A stretch of DNA of 64,000 nt from Strongyloides papillosus (Eukaryota; Nematoda; Chromadorea; Rhabditida; Strongyloididae), in contig SRSI01000050.1 in NCBI GenBank assembly GCA_005656395.1, positions 3,100,001 through 3,164,000 on the forward strand, given 5' to 3'. The translations under genes were made by a program, and so were the position numbers. A model generated the notes under the pieces. It ran no database searches. It saw nothing but the letters and a program-made list of their open reading frames with translations, and was not told where the DNA came from. This document shows, piece after piece, positions 21,918 through 33,932 of the stretch; position 1 is the stretch's first letter; each line of letters begins with the position of its first letter.

Positions 21918-23153
21918 TTATTGAGTTTTTTCTTTTTCCTCATCACCATTATTTGTTTGAATTGCTTTTATTTTATGGGCTTTGTAAATTAAGGATATTG
22001 TACAAGCTATTATAAGAGAACCAACACCGATGACAGTCATTTTTTGGGAATCCTCTGCGGCCTCGAGGACGAATTCTTTTAGTTGTTCGTAGAATTGTTC
22101 TATCAATGTTGGGGGTTCTGGGACACGGTGACCACGTTGATCTTTGAATTTGGATAGGGCGAATAGTGTTAGTGTTCTGACGTCTTTGGCTGGATCATTG
22201 TAACGGTACATTTTGCCTCTATGGAATAGAAGGAAACATGGTGTGAAATGCTCATCGACCTGGAAACGTTCTGTCACGTCATCATTTGTTGAGGTATCAA
22301 CTTTGCCAACATGAACAAGGCCTCTTAATTTATGTGCTACAGTCTCCCATAATGCTATGAATGCTCTATCATCAATATCATCACCATTATAGAACATAAC
22401 AAACCAATCTAATGAACCTTCATTTGGTTGGTAGGAATTGACTAAATTTTCAAAATTATTATCAGTTAAATCCCATGTAGCAATCTCATCATGAGCTCTA
22501 ATCCATCGCAATATTGTTTCAGGATCTTTTATTGGCACATCACAAAGGACTGGATTACGATGCCTCCTAACATAAAGGAGAGCTGGATATGTTTGAATTC
22601 CAAATTCCGTAGCAACAAGTCTATCATTAGTCTTGACAACCTCAATATATCCAGTATCCTCAATTGCACTATCAATTTCTTCAATAACATTTAATGCATC
22701 CTGACAATCGGGACACTTTAATTTTCCATCATCTATATTGTTGGAAAGAGATATAATAAAAGTTTATGATAAAAAAATGTACTTACAGAAAAAAATAACT
22801 AAATTTTTAGATGCTTCTTTAATAAAATCATCGATTTTATCTTCATCTACATCCTCAATAGTAAATTCATCATCCATAACGTTATGGACATTTTTTGGAT
22901 TACTGGGAGCATAGTCATTAGCATTATTATCTTTTTTAGAACCTTTTCCTTTCCCAGATTTTTTCTGAATTATTGGTGTAGAATGGTGAATCGCATCATC
23001 AGCAGCAGTAGCTTTTGTATGTGAATTTTTCTTTTTACACTCAATAACAAAAATTAAAATAGATGAAATAATGATAAGGAGAAATATATTAAAAAAAATT
23101 CTTGACATAACTATAAGTCTATCTCTAACTTTTAGTAGAATGGTAAAATTCAA
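21918..23153 (-). CDS. Thioredoxin-fold ER membrane protein (PDI/TMX-like)
   Basis: Two exons, 22787-23153 and 21918-22732 (intron 22733-22786); 393 residues from the first Met, or 378 if translation starts at MSRIFF (23108). An N-terminal hydrophobic segment (FFNIFLLIIISSILIFVIE) acts as signal or anchor. A Lys/Ser/Asn-rich linker precedes a thioredoxin-like domain opening NLVIFFYDDGKLKCPDC, with a CPDC redox-type motif at 130-133, and a cis-Pro loop QTYPALLYV. A second thioredoxin-like region (DWFVMFYNGD ... HFTPCFLLFHRG) lacks a CxxC. A C-terminal hydrophobic segment (VIGVGSLIIACTISLIY) is followed by a charged tail. The architecture suggests an ER thiol oxidoreductase or a calsequestrin/PDI-like chaperone; I cannot name the exact orthologue. 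The exon junction falls right before the redox motif and keeps frame. Confidence 0.8.
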
Positions 23154-23624
23154 TACAAATCAATTAGAGGTATACTCTCCTTTTTATCCACTAAACTTAT
23201 AGTCAATCAAAATATTTAAGAAAAAGTTTTGTTGGTAAATCAATGCCAATAGCAATAATCATTAACTTTATATTTTATATATCAGTAAATTATTTATGAA
23301 ATATCACTCTGACATTAAATATAATATAATATGTATATTTAGTTGAGACATATAGAAAATTTTATATCTAACTTATTTTATTTAGTTTCAATTATATAAC
23401 AAAAGATATAAGCATTTTCTGTGGTAATGGAGAATATATATTAATCAGACAAATATATAAAAAAGAGAGTTATTACTTTAAAACATTGTTTACCTTTCGT
23501 TGCCTTATTATTAAGATATATTAATATATATCTTTGACAAACAGAAACTGATAGTCATTTTCCTAAAATACAGTTACAAAAATATGATTTATTTAAACAA
23601 AAAGATTAATTAATATTTTCCCCC
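23154..23624. other. Spacer
   Basis: About 470 bp between two same-strand genes, ATAD1 upstream and the thioredoxin-fold gene downstream. A+T-rich; no feature is supported. The gap looks too long for a typical tight nematode operon. Confidence 0.45.
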
Positions 23625-24912
23625 TTAATCAACTCCTATTTCATCTACTGGTATATTATTATCTGCTGGATCATTATTTAAAGATGTATTTAATTTTTTT
23701 GATTGAAGTATTTGATTTACTAAAGCATCTCTGAAATCATATAGATTTTCTCCTTGTGTACCAGACTTTTCTCTAACAAACGTCGTGACAGATTTCAGTA
23801 GATCTTCTGAAGATACCTGAGTTGCATGATTTCCTTCCTCAATTCTTAAAAAACAATATCAAAGTTATTAACAAAAAATAACAATAAATATGTTACCTTT
23901 GAATATTTTGCTCAAAATTATCGTCTAGTATTTCAATACTGTCAACCAACTCCCCAACTTTATCAATAACAGCCAATCTTGATATCTCAACAATATCAGC
24001 ACAACTTAAACCTTGTGATCTGAGAGCAATTTCTTTGATAATATTATTACTATCATTATTTAATTCTAAAGAGGGTAAATAATATTTAAACATTTCAATT
24101 CTCGTTTCACTGTTAGGTAAGGGAATTTCAACCTTTACAGGCATCCTTCTAAGTATTGCAGGATCAATTAATTTCGGTAAATTAGATGCCCCCATAACAA
24201 CGACTTTAGCATTTGATTCCATAAAACCATCCCATTGTGACATGAATTGTGCTTTGACGGCTTGTGTTGTTTCGTGATCTCTCTCTGAACGGGTTCCCAG
24301 GAAACATTCTATTTCATCAATGAAAATGATAACTGGTTGTAGCTTATGGGCTAATGAAAAGAGGGCTGAAATCATTTTCTGTGATTCCCCGAAATATTTA
24401 TCCATTACGATGGACATGTCGCAGTTAATGAATCTGCATCCGCTTTCTCCAGCAATGGTACGAGCTATTTTTGTTTTTCCAACACCAGGTGGACCGTACA
24501 ATAGGACACCTTTTGGTGGTTGTAATAACTTGTCATTTCTCTTGAAACTTAACATTAATGGGTACACGATACGCCTTTTGATTGTTGAGATGATGTCAGA
24601 ATATCCAACGATATCTTTGTATGTCCCAGCTTCTGATGGATCAACAATACTGAGTAACATAGCATTTTCATGGTATGTAAGAGATGGTGGATTCAAAATA
24701 CCCATTGATTTTAATATCTCATCTGCCTTAAAACGTAAAAAATAAAAAAATTAGAAAACTTCAAATTAACGTACTCTACTTTTTGCCTTCTTTCTTTGTT
24801 CCAGTTCCGGAAAGATGTAGCTCATAGAAAGTTTAAAAGCAATAATAGATAAACCCAGCCCAATGACAGTTTGAGCCAAATATGATATCATTTCATCACG
24901 CATACGACTCAT
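23625..24912 (-). CDS. ATAD1: ATAD1/Msp1 AAA ATPase
   Basis: Three exons: 24775-24912, 23897-24726 and 23625-23844; 395 residues in frame throughout. The N-terminal exon codes a membrane anchor (ISYLAQTVIGLGLSIIAFKL). The AAA module follows: LLQPPKGVLLYGPPGVGKT with Walker A at about 124-131, FGESQK pore-loop region, Walker B IIFIDEIE (about 179-186), sensor-1 MGASNLP and arginine fingers RRMP. The spacing and sequence are those of ATAD1/Msp1 (C. elegans MSPN-1), which extracts mislocalised tail-anchored proteins from the outer mitochondrial and peroxisomal membranes; in neurons ATAD1 also disassembles AMPA receptor-GRIP complexes. The pore motif is KYFGES where human has KWYGES. The last exon codes a degenerate acidic/Asn-rich tail ending DEIGVD. 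Confidence 0.95.
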
Positions 24913-27900
24913 GATTAAAATCTAAAAATTAATTTAATTAAATTACGTTAATATTTCCTTCCTTATCACTTAAATATATAAATTAAATTTTATAAAAAAC
25001 AAAAAATTATTTAGTATTGTAATTGATGGTAAATAATTAATTAAAGAAGTTTGCAAAACAATTTCAACAGACTTTAATTTGAAGTTTGAATATTTCTTCA
25101 TAAAGATGGTGTGATACAAATCGTTGTAGGCACCAAGATTGTACATTATTCCAAGATGTGTTTTGCTAAGGATATGATAAATAAACTTAAGTACAGGTAC
25201 TTGATTGGTGGTGTCTAATTACCATTGAAAAGTAGTTAAAAAGATAGTTTAATTAGTTTGTCAGTATTGGGATTTAAAAATAGAAAAATTATTGAATCAC
25301 TACGTCATAATAATCATTTATTTTATATTTTTATCGATAAAAAAATAGAATGTAGGTATTTTTGTTTAACATACGAACACATACCAAAATTGATATAGCT
25401 GGTGTGATAAATATTATTTTAAAAAAAATACACTACGAATAAAAGTGATTAAGGATATGGATTGTGTAAACATAATTGATAAATAACAGAATATTTTTCA
25501 AAGAAATAACTTCCCTTAGAAGAAAATTAGCATCTTAAAAAAACATTAAAATGGAAAAATATAGTTTTTAACATGAGTTTATAAAAAAATAAATTATTAA
25601 AATTAAATATTTTTATATTTTCCTGACATTTCACTTAGTTTTTTTCTCTCATTAAAGTTATTGTTTTTTTTATAAGAAAATGAAAATTTCATAATACTTG
25701 AAAATATTAATCATTGAAATATTTGGAAATATAAAAAAAAGTAGCAGCATAGATTGTCAAAATAGGAGTGATGTTTTTTGAAAGTTTAAATTTGAATGTT
25801 TTATAAATTATAAATAGTTTTTAAAAAATGTGTCTTAACATTTGGTAATATTTTAATTTGTTTGGGAGTATTGTTTTGAAATGAAGTTCTATGGTGTTAA
25901 AGAATGTATATAAATTATAGGATTTTTATGACGTTTTGTTTATAGTTTTAAGGACAGTTAATCTTTTATTTAATTATTGATAAAAAAGTTTCTTTTTTTA
26001 ATTCGTCTTGAAATAATTTTAAAAATTAAGTGCTAAATTCCGACTTTAAATTGCAAGTTTCAATTGATATTTTTTTTTAAACTTAATGTATCAAAAATAT
26101 GCAATTTATTAATACTACGGAATGTACTACTTTAAATAAAAAGTGCATGTAAAGGAAGTTTTTTTACATAATTACTGAAGAATAAACAAAGTATTTATGA
26201 GGGTAAAAAAATTGATACATGTAAGATTAGTAGATTCAATGAAAAAACTTCAATAATATATAATTAGTGTATTCTATCTTACACTTTCGTTTCTTTTTTT
26301 AATAATTTTTGTTTTATATTTCCAAAGTTAGTTTATTCTTATTTTTTAATGTTATATATTTTCAAGTTAATGGTATTTTGAATGGTTAGGCTTAAATTCT
26401 TTATTTTAATAATAAAGTTCTTAAATAATATCATTGTTGTTGTACTTATTATTGTATTACTCTATTAATACCTTTGTCATATAAATATTTATATTATACA
26501 AGTGTAAAATAATATTTTTTCCCTAAGGATTATCTTGTTTTTGTATAGTACAAGCTTTTTCGTTATTTACAACTTCTCCAAACTTCCTTCTCAAAAATAG
26601 CTATTGTCTTTTCTAATTGGCGCAATTATTGTTCTTTAAAAAAATATCTAAACAGTTTACTTCAAAGTATTTATAAACTAGCCTAATAATTTTTAAATTT
26701 GACATTTCTAAGCTCTTTACATCTCAAACATTTCTAAGCATTTTTTCCCATAAGTAATAAAAAAAGAATTTTTATGAAAGTAAAATTAAGCACACAAATA
26801 ATTTTTGTTCTCCACCAAAAACAACAAATATATCCGAAATCAACGTAGTAATAGTTTTCACATATTTATCTTTTTTTAATTTTAAATCACAAAAGTGGTT
26901 TTTGTCATAATCTTGATGTGAAAATTGAAAAAAGATTAAATATGATATTGAAGAAGTTGATTTAGTGAAAAAAATTATTAAGAAGTATTTTTTAAAAGAG
27001 ATCCAACATCTATTTGTATTTTTATTAAATTCTGGGGAATTCAAACAATCTAATTGAGTTGAAGAGAGAAATGTAATACTTTTCTCATTATAAAAAGAGC
27101 GTTTTAATAAGAGACAAGTTATTTTAATAAATTATATTGGTATAAGCTAATTTTTTGAGGAGATTAATTTTTTTAAACTATCTATTGTGAAATTTTATGA
27201 GTTTAAAAGGTTAGATTTAAGTTTGCGAGATTATTGTTTGGTGATTGAAATTTCTATTAACTATTAAATTTGTATAGTTATAAGATTGTGGATCATTTTT
27301 ATATTTTAATGATTATAATCTTATATTAAAAACTTTGAACATTAATTTTGATGTGGGCGTTTGTTTTGTTTGTTGAAAAAACTTTTTTAAATGTCATAAA
27401 TTTGTTTATTTTTTAAACTTTTTTTTGGGATATCTGGAAAAAATATAATCCCTTAATAGAAGATATTCCCTTTCATCATGTTTATATCACTGTATCTGTC
27501 AGATCAAATATTATTTTTTCCCCCTTCCTGTCAACTTTTTTTAGTAGAAATTTGAAATTTCAAAATAAAAAAGAATACTTTTTTTGATAAGAAAAAAAGA
27601 TGACACTAGTTTTTGATATAAAAAAAGAAGTGAGTATTTCTACCTTTTTACATAACCTATTGATCCAGAATAATAACGAAAATAGAGTATGTAGGTACGT
27701 AAGATTGTGTAAACAAAAAAGATTTACAAAGCCTTGCCGATGGTTTATTAAATTTAAAAAAAAATTATCCCATTATGTTGTGAATGGTTGGTATGATAAT
27801 TAGACTAAATATAGTAAATTATTAGAAATATATGGCAATTATTTTTTTTTATCTTTTTTAACAAAATAGTATGTCAATTTCATTTTTTATGTATATTTTC

Positions 27901-28908
27901 ATTTATCCTGTAATCAGGGTTATATGTAACAAAAATTGAAATTTAAAAAATGTTTAATGTATGAAACATATTATTTGTATTAGCAATAAAAAGGATAACA
28001 TGATAAGGGTAATAAAATATAACAAATGTTATCATTATTTTAGATTGGAACGACTTGTGATCAGGAAAATAATAATTGAAATAGTTATACCAATATGAAA
28101 TGTTTTATTTTTTTGTCGTGAGTTTTAGAACAATAGAAAAATTGCTAAGTAAAGAGGTAATAATAAATTTTAATATTAGCTATTTATGTGTCACATTACT
28201 TTAAATAACAATGTAGCTAATTTTCTTTGAATATTTTTTTTTAGTTTTTTATTTTAAGTAAACGTTTAATTGTTAAGTAATCAAATAAGTTATTCTTCCT
28301 CGTTTTTTTTATTAACCAGCAATTCCCCTTTTTTAATGTTTTAAAAAAAGTTGTAACATTATTATGCTATGGAAATGATTCTCTATTTGTTCGGTGACTT
28401 TAATTATTAGTCTTAGAGATTTACTTACTAATCTTCTCATTCAATTCTTTGCTACTACTTTTTTGTTAAGTTAATGAAGATGTCTGAATAGAAAATGAAA
28501 TTTTATTTGAATCCAACTAACACTACCAAACATTCTATCGTATTTATATCTATACATATTTATATTTATCTATATTGATAATGACCTTACTATATAAATT
28601 ATTATGTGAAAAGTGAATACTTTTACAAGTATTATATTATTGGGACACCTAGGCGTGTTTAAATAGAAAAATTTCACTTAATTTGTCAAAACTTTCTGAA
28701 AACTTAAAGAAGCTTTCAATATTATTCTCTTATTGTTATAAAATATGTAAGAAATGGATTTAATTTTACTACAAACAATATATTTTGCGAAGATAAAAAT
28801 TAATAAACGTGATTGAAAGATCCATTTTATTATTATTGCACAATAATAATAATAACTCTTATTCTTTTAAAATTATTTTTAACAAACTTTTTTGTTTTTC
28901 TAATTTTA
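24913..28908. other. 4-kb gene-poor region
   Basis: A+T-rich DNA with many homopolymer runs between divergent ATAD1 and the M1 aminopeptidase. Frames at 26772-27044 (90 codons) and 27600-27803 (67 codons) have no recognisable domain, repeat or splice context and are not called. No RNA gene is seen. Confidence 0.45.
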
Positions 28909-28982
28909 GTTTTCAAATAATAATAAAAACAATATAAAAATTTAACTCAAAAAATTTTTGTTGTATTGGTTTTTATATTATA

Positions 28983-31900
28983 ATGGAGGAACAAGACAAA
29001 GCAACTTCTCAACTTCTTTTTGAAGTTGTTGAAATGAGTGATAGAAATGAGAATAATAAAACTAAACAATTAGGTATGTTTTTCTTTCCGAATGTTCCTT
29101 TTTATTGTTTTTGAGGGAAAAAATTTTAATTATAAAGTAGTTTTTGTTCTTGAGATTGTGAAAATGTGATGTGGAAATAGGAGCAAATCTTGAATATTTG
29201 CTGGAAATTATAGGAAATCTGATTTTTTTGAGTAAAAGACAATTTTTTTCACTATAGTAGCATCATAAACACTCTTATTTAAAGTCATTCTTTGAAAAAA
29301 GTCCTTAATATTAAAGTAATCATTAAATTATTTGTAGATTCATGGAACGTCCAGCCTATGCAAAATACAGAAGTTCATTATAAAAGAAAAGGGAAAAGAA
29401 GGCACTTTAAACTCTGCAGCTTTTGTATATACTTTATTTATGGAATACTAATGTTTTTATTTGGAATGTTTGTTACAATCATTCTATTACACTTTTGGAA
29501 CCCGTCGGTCTCATCAGAACTTTTAAAAGTAAACTTTAATAATTATTTTTCTCAAGTAATTTTTACCATTTCAGACAATATCATCACCAATCTCACTGAA
29601 TAAAATATATGATAAAGGTAATGATTTTAAAAGTCTTAATATTATGGAAGATGAATTGAAAGAAGAGTTTGCAAAATGTTGCCCAAATTTTGAACATAAA
29701 TCGCTACGCCTTCTTGATACAATCCTCCCAATATCTTATGATATCAAAGTATATCCAAACATTAAAAATCTCAATTTAAATGGTAATATAACAATAAATA
29801 TGAAAGTAGAAAGTGAAGAGAATCTTATTGTTATTCATGCTGATAGATTAAAAATGTCAAAATATAAGATAAAAGTTAATGGAGAAAAAGTAAAAAGTAC
29901 ATTTAAAGAATGCTCATGTCAAGAACAATGGCTATTCGAGCTTGATAACGAGGTAAATGAAGGTGATCTCATTGAACTTTACATTGAATATTCCGGTAAA
30001 ATCCAAACAGACATGGGTGGTTTATACCTCAATGAACATCGTACTAAAAATAACCTTACTGCAAGGTCTATCGTAACCCAATTTGAACCAGCTATGGCCA
30101 GGAGATTTATACCATGTTTTGATGAACCATATTTCAAAGCAACATTTAATTTATCAATTATAAGAGAACCCCATCATATAAGTAGATCAAATATGCCTAT
30201 AGTTCATTCTGAGGAGTTTGAGTATAATAATAATTTGATGATTGATTATTTTGCACCAACTGTTAAGATGTCAACATACATCCTGGCAATGGGAGTCTTT
30301 GATGATTTCAAGAAAGTCCGTAGAATCTCAAAAAATACCTCTAAACCAATAGAAATAAATTTACTTGCTGGTTCTCAGGTTATTGCTAACCAAAGTGATT
30401 TTGGTTTGACGACAAGTATAATGGCATTGGAATTTTTTGAAAATTATTTTGACATTCCTTATCCACTTCCTAAGATTGGTATGTTTTTATCGTTAAAATT
30501 AGTAATAATAATTTTTTTTAGATCTTGTTGGTTTGAGTACATTTTTAGAATCAGCTATGGAAAATTTTGGCATGGTAACATTTAGAGATTCCTCTATATT
30601 ATTTAATGAACATAACTCAACATCAAGAGCAAAACAACACATTGCTAATGTTATGGCTCATGAAATGGCTCACCAATATTTTGGAAATTTAGGTTAGTCT
30701 ACAATAAATATTTTATTGCTTTTTATCAATAAACAGAAAGAAATTATTTATGATATAAATTGTCATTTTTTGATAACTTATTTTTATTTTTAGTAACATT
30801 TAAATGGTGGAATGATTTATGGTTGAGTGAAGGTAAGTTAATGCTTCAAAATGTTATGTATAATTATTATTAAAAGTATAAAAAAGAAAGTTAATACTAG
30901 ATAAAAATAAACTTTAAAAATAAAAATAAATAAAGATTCTTGTTAGGGTTTGCAACACTCCTGGAATATTATTGTCTCTCAAATTTGTTCCCAACTTGGA
31001 AACCAATGGAAGCATTTTATGTGGATAATTATATAAACAGTATGATTATGGATGGAATGCTAAGTAGTCATCCAGTCTCATCAGATGTAGAGAAAGCTGC
31101 CGATATATCAAGTTTATTTGATGCTATAAGTTATGGTAAAGGAGCAGCCGTCATTCAGATGATTAAAGGAATAACAGGTGATAATGCATTTCAAAAATCA
31201 TTAAAAGAATACCTGAAGACATATTCCTATAAGAATGCTGAAGGAAAGGACATATGGAATATTATACAGAAACATGTTGAGATATCGAGTGATGTTACAA
31301 TAAATGAGTTGGCTGAAGCATGGACATTAAAAATGGGATATCCAATTGTAAGAATGTCATGGGGTAAATCGAAATCAGAAATTATTATTTCCAATCAGAC
31401 AAGATTTTTATTCCTTGAAGAAGACAGGATTCATGATAGAGATTATAAATGGCCAATACCAATACATTATGTTACTGATTCAATAAAAGATTCAAGACTA
31501 ATATGGTTTAAGGAGGATGATGAGAACGTTAGATTAGATTTAGGTAAAACATCAAAGTGGTTTATAGCTAATACAGATTCAAAAGGATATTTTCGTGTAT
31601 TATATGATAATGATAATTATAAAGCTATTGTTAAGCAGCTTAAAATTAATCATAGAAAAATTAAGTCTCTAGATAGAAGTATTATTATTAATGATGCTTT
31701 TGCTTTTGTTAGGTCAGGTTATTTGGATGTTGGTGAGGCATTAAATTTAATAGAATATCTAGCAAAAGGTGTAGAAAAAGATAGATCACCATGGTATGTA
31801 ACGAACATGCACTTATCATTTATTGATAATATATTAAAAGATTCACAGATATACGATGACTTTCAAGATTTTAAAAGATATCTTATTTTGAATTCTTATG

Positions 31901-32654
31901 AGAATTTAGAGTGGGATAAATTAGTCCACATTACCGATAAACTTTACCAATCCGAAATCTTTGGTATGGCATGTCATTTTGAGATTCATCATTGTTTGAA
32001 GCAATCGAAATTATTATTTAAGAAATGGTCAAGAAATAAGGATTTGATACCAATAGATTTACAAAAAGTTGTTATTGATGAGGGTGTAAGACAGGGTGGT
32101 AAACAAGAATGGGAATTGGTGTTTAAAGAATACCTATTGTCAACGAATCCATCACAAAAAGATTTATATTTAACAGCATTAACACAGACAAAAGATATTA
32201 AATTAATTAACAGGTTACTTAATTATTGCCTTGATTCATCAATCATAAAACCCAACATTATGAGCAAAGTAATTAGTAATTTAATGTCCAATGATGTAGC
32301 TTCTGTACATGTTTGGCGATTTTTTAAGATTAATATTAAGAAATTTATAGAAGTGTAGGATTTATTATTATTGATTTTATATTTTAAATATTTATTTATA
32401 GATCTCCATCAGTTTATAGATTAATTCGAAGTTTAGTATCAAGATTTAGCACCGAATACGAGTATGACACATTAGTAGCCTTATTTAAAGAGGATAAACA
32501 ATTAAAATTAACAATGAGAAATTATGAAGAAATATTAAATGGAATTAAGTTAAATATTCAATGGAGAAAGTTAAATGAAGTATCAATAAGTAATTGGATT
32601 AAAAAGTGGAAATCAAGACAACACCTACGAAGAAGGAAAGCAAACGATTATTAA
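28983..32654 (+). CDS. M1-family zinc aminopeptidase, type II membrane protein
   Basis: Seven exons: 28983-29073, 29338-29528, 29575-30478, 30522-30692, 30794-30832, 30947-32354 and 32402-32654; 1018 residues with phase kept at all junctions. A short cytosolic N-terminus and one transmembrane helix (IYGILMFLFGMFVTIILLHF) make it a type II ectoenzyme. The M1 core has the zinc site HEMAH (442-446) with E465 in WWNDLWLSEGFATLLEYY, i.e. HExxH-x18-E, so it should remove N-terminal residues from peptides. The exopeptidase signature is SAMEN (406-410) rather than GAMEN. The C-terminal ~500 residues form the usual ERAP1_C-like helical domain, ending in a basic tail. Nematodes have many such paralogues, some for neuropeptide turnover or gut digestion; the substrate is unknown. 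An acceptor-like TTTTAG (28905-28909) lies 74 nt upstream of the ATG. Confidence 0.93.
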
Positions 32655-33069
32655 ATTGGAAATAATATAAAAAAGAAAACTCAATCAGAATCTCGAAAAA
32701 TGATAATACTATGACTTTAGAATATTAAAAACTTGTTTTTAATTATTATTAAAATCATTTAAAACGATTAGTTTTGATTAAAAATACACATATAAATATA
32801 AACTTTCGCGATAAATATTGTACTTCAAAATAAATTTATGTAATTTAATTTTACTACTTTTTTTTACTATATATAATTCTGGCAACCAAATCTTCAAGTT
32901 AAGACTTGTAAATTTATAGAAGAAAGTTAATAAGAAATATACACAGAAAGTATAAATAAGGACTTTTGATAGAAAATGGATACAAAAAGTTTTCTTCTAG
33001 GTTAAAATTTATTACCACTTACAAAAATTACAACATATACAATATATTACATTTAAGAAAAAAAATAAT
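32655..33069. other. Spacer between convergent genes
   Basis: About 415 bp of A+T-rich 3' flank for the aminopeptidase and RPA2. Nothing else is seen. Confidence 0.5.
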
Positions 33070-33932
33070 TTAACATCCTAAGCCATAAATTCCATCCCCA
33101 TCAATAAATACATTGCCATCTTGTTCAAGCAACTCAACTGCGCGACTAATTTTTTCAACTGCCACGTTGAAATGAGTTACCATCTCATCGATAGTGAACG
33201 TTTCTTTCCCACTATTTTTGAGATGATCGATAATTCGTTTAGCAAGTGATTTAGGATCGTCAGAATTTTGAGAAATAGTGTTTTTATTGGATGCTCCACC
33301 ATCACTCTTTGCATCACTCTTTGAGGTATTCAATATTTCATAACCTCTGACACCACTAAATGCGGAGGGATCAGAATACATGAGACCCAAAAGTCCACGT
33401 CCAAATTCAATCTTGGCAAGGCGCGATTCCCACTTAAAAACCTCGATCTCAGCCAAGTCCTCAATCTCACTCATCCCTAAAACAATAACCTCCACCTGTC
33501 CATCAACGTAGTGCAACTTCCCAAAAACGCGGACGATAGATCCTTCAACAAACTCTGAGGAACTAGCAGCAGACTAAAAAAGCAGTTACATTGTAAAACA
33601 ATTTGAAAAAAGCTTACATTTTCATATACACAACATTTTACACATTTTCCAACAGACTGAGCATTCTCCTCCGTATCAGCCACGAAGTAGTTGGTTCCAG
33701 CCTCATCCTTTTCTACATTGGTAATCTTGCCAGCGAATCCAACTTTTTGGAAACTATAGTTTCCAATAGTTATTTTATCCTTTCCATCAGGAATCATACA
33801 AAGATCCTTAAACTCAACTTTAATAGTGAACGCCGCCTCATTGAAGTTCTTTATACGATGATCACCAACATTTTCTAAAGTGGAGGAATCCATGGTGATA
33901 CTCCAGTTATTTCCATCGAATGTGGCATTCAT
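33070..33932 (-). CDS. rpa-2: Replication protein A 32-kDa subunit
   Basis: Two exons, 33618-33932 and 33070-33573 (44-bp intron 33574-33617); 272 residues, almost the same as human RPA2 (270). The central OB-fold has IGNYSFQKVGFAGKITNVE, then EGSIVRVFGKLHYVDGQVEV. The C-terminal winged-helix domain (about 205-270) reads KRIIDHLKNSGKETFTIDEM ... ISRAVELLEQDGNVFIDGDG and normally docks repair partners. It is part of the RPA heterotrimer that coats single-stranded DNA in replication, repair and recombination. The N-terminal phosphorylation region is shorter in Ser/Gly than in vertebrates. An acceptor-like TTTTCAG (AG at 33955-33956) lies 23 nt upstream, and a short out-of-frame uORF starts 7 nt before the ATG. 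Confidence 0.93.

Noticed and set aside
26772..27803. Frames of 90 and 67 codons in the 25-29 kb desert
   Set aside because: Composition matches random A+T-rich translation; no conserved motif.
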